From Micromonospora solifontis (lineage in GTDB: Bacteria; Actinomycetota; Actinomycetes; Mycobacteriales; Micromonosporaceae), in assembly GCF_003725545.1 (NCBI RefSeq), contig NZ_RJLN01000013.1, forward strand, positions 26,068 through 90,067: 64,000 bases of DNA. The letters are read 5' to 3'. The first letter of the stretch is position 1. Every line of letters begins with the position of its first letter. A program made the position numbers and the translations under genes. Below are positions 60,917 to 64,000 of this stretch, piece by piece. Below the pieces are notes generated by a model. That model was not told where the DNA came from, did not search any database, and saw only the letters and a list, made by a program, of their open reading frames with translations.

Positions 60917-62371
60917 ATGCCGCTCGTCGCGGGAGTCGACTCGTCCACCCAGTCCTGCAAGGTGGTCGTCCGGGACGCGGAGACCGGCGCGCTGGTCCGG
61001 CAGGGCCGCGCGCCGCACCCGGACGGCACCGAGGTCGACCCGCACGCCTGGTGGGAGGCGCTGCAGGCGGCCGTCGCGGCGGCCGGCGGGCTGGCCGACG
61101 TGGCCGCCGTCTCGGTCGCCGGCCAGCAGCACGGCATGGTCTGCCTGGACCCGGCGGGCGAGGTCGTCCGCCCGGCGCTGCTGTGGAACGACACCCGGTC
61201 CGCGGACGCCGCGCGCGACCTGATCGCCGAGGCCGGCGGCGGCGAGACCGGCCGGCGATTCTGGGCCGACGCGACGGGCGCCGTGCCGGTGGCCAGCTTC
61301 ACCGCCACCAAGCTGCGCTGGCTGGCCCGGCACGAGCCGGCGAACGCCGAGCGGGTGGCCGCGGTCTGCCTGCCGCACGACTGGCTGACCTGGCGGCTCG
61401 CCGGGGCATCCGGCCTGGACGCGCTGCGCACGGACCGGGGCGACGCCAGCGGCACCGGCTACTGGTCGCCGCGGACCGGCGAATACCGCCTCGACCTGCT
61501 GGAGCAGGCCCTCGGCCGGCGGGTCCGGGTGCCGGTCGTGCTCGGCCCGGCGGAGCCGGCCGGACAGCTCGACCCGGCGGTGCTCGGCGGCGGGCCGGGC
61601 ACCGCCGGCCCGGTCCTTCTCGGGCCCGGCACCGGGGACAACGCCGCCGCGGCGCTCGGCGTCGGGGCCGGCCCGGGCGACGTGGTCGTCTCGATCGGCA
61701 CCTCCGGCACCGTCTTCGCGGTCGCCGACGCCCCGGCCGCCGACCCGGCCGGCGCGGTGGCCGGCTTCGCCGACGCCACCGGGCGCTTCCTGCCGCTGGT
61801 CTGCACGCTCAACGCCGCCCGGGTGCTGGACGCCGCGGCGACCCTGCTCGGGGTCGACCTCGACGCGCTGAGCGAGCTGGCCCTGGCCGCCCCGCCCGGC
61901 GCCGACGGGCTGGTCATGGTGCCGTACCTGGAGGGGGAGCGGACCCCCGACCGGCCCACCGCGACCGGGGCCCTGCACGGGCTCACCCTGGGCACCTCGA
62001 CCCCGGCCCACCTGGCCCGGGCCGCCGTCGAGGGGATGCTGTGCGCCCTCGCCGACGGCCTGGACGCGCTCGTCGCGCAGGGCGCGCGGGCCGACCGGAT
62101 CATCCTGGTCGGCGGCGGAGCCCGCTCGGTCGCCGTACGCCGGATCGCTCCACAGGTCTTCGGCCGTCCGGTGGTCGTCCCGCCGCCCGGCGAGTACGTC
62201 GCCGACGGCGCGGCGCGCCAGGCCGCCTGGGTCGCCCTCGGTGGCGCGACGCCGCCGTCCTGGGTCCTCGCCGGCACCGAGGAGTACGCCGGGGAGCCCG
62301 TGCCGGCCATCCGGGAACGCTACGCCCGGGCCCGGGACCTGGTGGTGGACCGACCACCCGGTCGGGGCTGA
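60917..62371 (+). CDS. xylB: xylulokinase
   Basis: A 484-residue FGGY-family kinase that phosphorylates D-xylulose to xylulose-5-phosphate. Marks are [20 protein letters not shown] (phosphate-binding strand), [39 protein letters not shown], the Asp-bearing [20 protein letters not shown] and the adenosine block [20 protein letters not shown]. Length and order are those of XylB. It completes the pair with xylA for entry to the pentose phosphate pathway. Confidence 0.94.
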   Translation: MPLVAGVDSSTQSCKVVVRDAETGALVRQGRAPHPDGTEVDPHAWWEALQAAVAAAGGLADVAAVSVAGQQHGMVCLDPAGEVVRPALLWNDTRSADAARDLIAEAGGGETGRRFWADATGAVPVASFTATKLRWLARHEPANAERVAAVCLPHDWLTWRLAGASGLDALRTDRGDASGTGYWSPRTGEYRLDLLEQALGRRVRVPVVLGPAEPAGQLDPAVLGGGPGTAGPVLLGPGTGDNAAAALGVGAGPGDVVVSIGTSGTVFAVADAPAADPAGAVAGFADATGRFLPLVCTLNAARVLDAAATLLGVDLDALSELALAAPPGADGLVMVPYLEGERTPDRPTATGALHGLTLGTSTPAHLARAAVEGMLCALADGLDALVAQGARADRIILVGGGARSVAVRRIAPQVFGRPVVVPPPGEYVADGAARQAAWVALGGATPPSWVLAGTEEYAGEPVPAIRERYARARDLVVDRPPGRG

Positions 62372-62424
62372 GCAGGCCGGGGGCCGTCATCCGGCCGTGA
62401 TCTCCGCCTGGTTGGCTGCCGAGC

Positions 62425-63837
62425 ATGAGCGGCACCAGGATCGCCGGGCGCGGCAACGCGGCCCACCGGCTCTACAGCGTGGTCGTGTTCGTGCTGCTGG
62501 CCTCGCTGGACAACGTGGCCATCGGGCTGGTCCCCCCGCTGTACGGGCCGATCTCCGAGGTGTTCGGCGTGCCGCAGCGGCTGCTCGGGCTGGTCACCGC
62601 GGTGAGCTTCCTGGTCAGCGCGGTGGCCGCCGTCGGCTGGGCGTACGTGGGCGACCGGACGAACCGCAAGCCGCTGCTGATGGTGGGCACGCTGATCTGG
62701 GCCGCGGGCACCGGGGGCAGCGCCCTGGCCGGGCACTACCCGGCGTTCCTGGTCGCCCAGCTGGTCGCCGCGGTCGGGCTGGGCGCGGTCGGCTCGGTCG
62801 GCTTCTCGGTGGTCACCGACCTGATCTCACCCCGCCGCCGCGGCCTGGTGATGAGCTTCTGGGGGCTGTCGCAGGGGGTGGGCACCCTCGCCGGCACGCT
62901 CACCGGCGGCCTCCTCGGCGCCACCGACTGGCGGCGGCCGTTCCTGCTGCTCACCGTCGTCGGCCTGGCCGCCACCGTGGCCTACCTGTTCACCTACGAC
63001 ATCCGGCGCGGCCAGAGCGAGCCGGAGCTGGCCGCGGCGCTCGACGCGGGCGCCGACTACGACTACCGGATCAGCCGCGCCGACCTGCCCCGGATCCTGG
63101 CCCGGCGGACCAACCGCTGGCTGATCCTCCAGGGGCTGACCGCACAGGCGGCGTTCGGCTCGCTGGTCTGGCTGCCGGTGCTCTTCGCGCAGCGGGCCGA
63201 GGCGCAGGGCTACTCGCCGGCCACCGGCGTCGTGGTGGGCAGCGTCTTCGCCACCCTGTTCCAGCTCGGCGGGGTGTTCTCCATCCTGGGCGGCCTGGCC
63301 GGTGACGCCCTGCAACGGCGTACGCCGAGCGGGCGGGCGCTGGTCGCGGCGGTGGGCATCCTCGCGGCGGTGCCGTTCTACCTGGTCCTATTCCTGGTCC
63401 CGATCCGGATCGACGTGCCGGACGGCGGCAGCTCCGGCGCGGTGGTCGGCGCGGTGCTGGCCAGCGTCTTCACCGAGCCGACGGTCGGGCTGAGCCTGCT
63501 GACCGCCCTGCTGGCCCTGGCGCTCACCTCGGCCAACTCGCCCAACTGGTTCGCGCTGATCGCCGACGTCAACCCGCCCGAGCACCGGGGCACCGTCTAC
63601 AGCCTCGGCAACCTGGTCAACGGGGTCGGCCGGGCGGCCGGCAACGGGTTGGTCGGGGTGGCCTTCGCCGGGTTGCGGGCCGCCTTCCCGCCGCCGTTGA
63701 ACTACGCCGTCGGGCTGGCCGTGTTCCAGCTCTTCTTCATCCCGACCGGGTTCATGTACTGGCTGGCCGCGCGCACCTCCCCCGGGGACATCGAGTCCGT
63801 CCACGACCTGTTGCACGCCCGCGCCGACCGCCTTTAA
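62425..63837 (+). CDS. MFS transporter (spinster-like)
   Basis: A 470-residue 12-helix major-facilitator protein. It has SLDNVAIGLVPPLYGPISEV, AYVGDRTNRKPLLMVGTLIW (loop 2-3 MFS signature), GFSVVTDLISPRRRGLVMSF and, in the second half, NWFALIADVNPPEHRGTVYS. This spinster-type branch moves lipids or organic solutes in some organisms. Xylose uptake is possible from position, 53 bp after xylB, but not shown by sequence. A bacterial xylose ABC importer is not present here. Its TAA stop lies within the first copy of the interspersed repeat. Confidence 0.85.
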   Translation: MSGTRIAGRGNAAHRLYSVVVFVLLASLDNVAIGLVPPLYGPISEVFGVPQRLLGLVTAVSFLVSAVAAVGWAYVGDRTNRKPLLMVGTLIWAAGTGGSALAGHYPAFLVAQLVAAVGLGAVGSVGFSVVTDLISPRRRGLVMSFWGLSQGVGTLAGTLTGGLLGATDWRRPFLLLTVVGLAATVAYLFTYDIRRGQSEPELAAALDAGADYDYRISRADLPRILARRTNRWLILQGLTAQAAFGSLVWLPVLFAQRAEAQGYSPATGVVVGSVFATLFQLGGVFSILGGLAGDALQRRTPSGRALVAAVGILAAVPFYLVLFLVPIRIDVPDGGSSGAVVGAVLASVFTEPTVGLSLLTALLALALTSANSPNWFALIADVNPPEHRGTVYSLGNLVNGVGRAAGNGLVGVAFAGLRAAFPPPLNYAVGLAVFQLFFIPTGFMYWLAARTSPGDIESVHDLLHARADRL

Positions 63838-63998
63838 GGAAGGGCCCCTTATTAACGCCTCGGGTAGAGGAAGGGTCCCCTGTTAACAGGCCGCCGCCGT
63901 CCGCGGCTGTGGCGAGGTGGCGCACGCGGACAGGTGGGCGGGGCGTTAAGAGGGGCCCCCTGTACAACGCCAGGCGTTAACAGGGGGCCCCTCCTTAC
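63835..63998. repeat. cluster of four interspersed GGCGTTAA/GGGGCCCC repeats
   Basis: Copies at about 63835-63859, 63866-63892, 63942-63971 and 63973-63998 alternate in orientation. The core is GGCGTTAANAGGGGSCCCY followed by TCCTTA. The same family lies at 28758-28812. Opposite copies form strong hairpins. The window edge may cut the array. Confidence 0.82.
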
Positions 63999-64000
63999 CT

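Overview
This is a chromosomal window from a high-GC actinobacterium. Very high GC, frequent GTG starts, NucS instead of MutS-type repair, a Scy/FilP-like coiled-coil pair, a Cvn conservon and short repeats of the form GGCGTTAACAGGGGGCCCC all point to Micromonosporaceae, most likely Micromonospora. The genus is an inference from recalled family knowledge, not a database match. I see no rRNA gene, functional tRNA gene, CRISPR array or intact insertion sequence.

Region 1 (1-29 kb) holds the ethylmalonyl-CoA / short-chain acyl-CoA genes: a partial 3-hydroxybutyryl-CoA dehydrogenase, ethylmalonyl-CoA mutase (ecm/meaA), a tandem-fused 3-hydroxyacyl-CoA dehydrogenase, crotonyl-CoA carboxylase/reductase (ccr), the epimerase (mce), a thiolase, the mutase GTPase chaperone (meaB) and an isobutyryl-CoA mutase large subunit (icmA). 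They are interleaved with unrelated genes: an ABC exporter, nucS, an aldehyde dehydrogenase, an FHA protein, hydrolases, a frameshifted SigE-type sigma factor with a membrane partner, an AI-2E transporter and the scy/filP-like pair. Six of the acyl-CoA genes carry the same 16-bp imperfect palindrome (near CTTAGCGATCGTTCAG) just upstream. This suggests one dispersed regulon under a single repressor that is not encoded in the window. A phage-gene remnant and a tRNA-3'-end-like fragment lie between mce and the thiolase gene.

Region 2 (29-44 kb) holds a CnoX-like thioredoxin, an arginase-fold protein with a repeat tail, a MecA-type penicillin-binding lipoprotein, a giant NAD-glutamate dehydrogenase, an operon of a repeat-rich surface protein with a class F sortase, and a secreted GH6 cellulase behind a CebR-like operator.

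Region 3 (43-57 kb) holds a sodium/solute symporter with a small membrane partner, two paralogous envelope proteins, a complete cvnABCD conservon, a beta-propeller lactonase, a solute-binding/vWA fusion, a polyprenyl-phosphate sugar transferase and a SpoIIE-type phosphatase.

Region 4 (57-64 kb) holds a MarR regulator, the truncated remnant of a LuxR regulator, and a xylose locus (ROK repressor divergent from xylA-xylB) followed by an MFS transporter. The window ends in a cluster of the interspersed repeats, the first of which contains the stop codon of the MFS gene.
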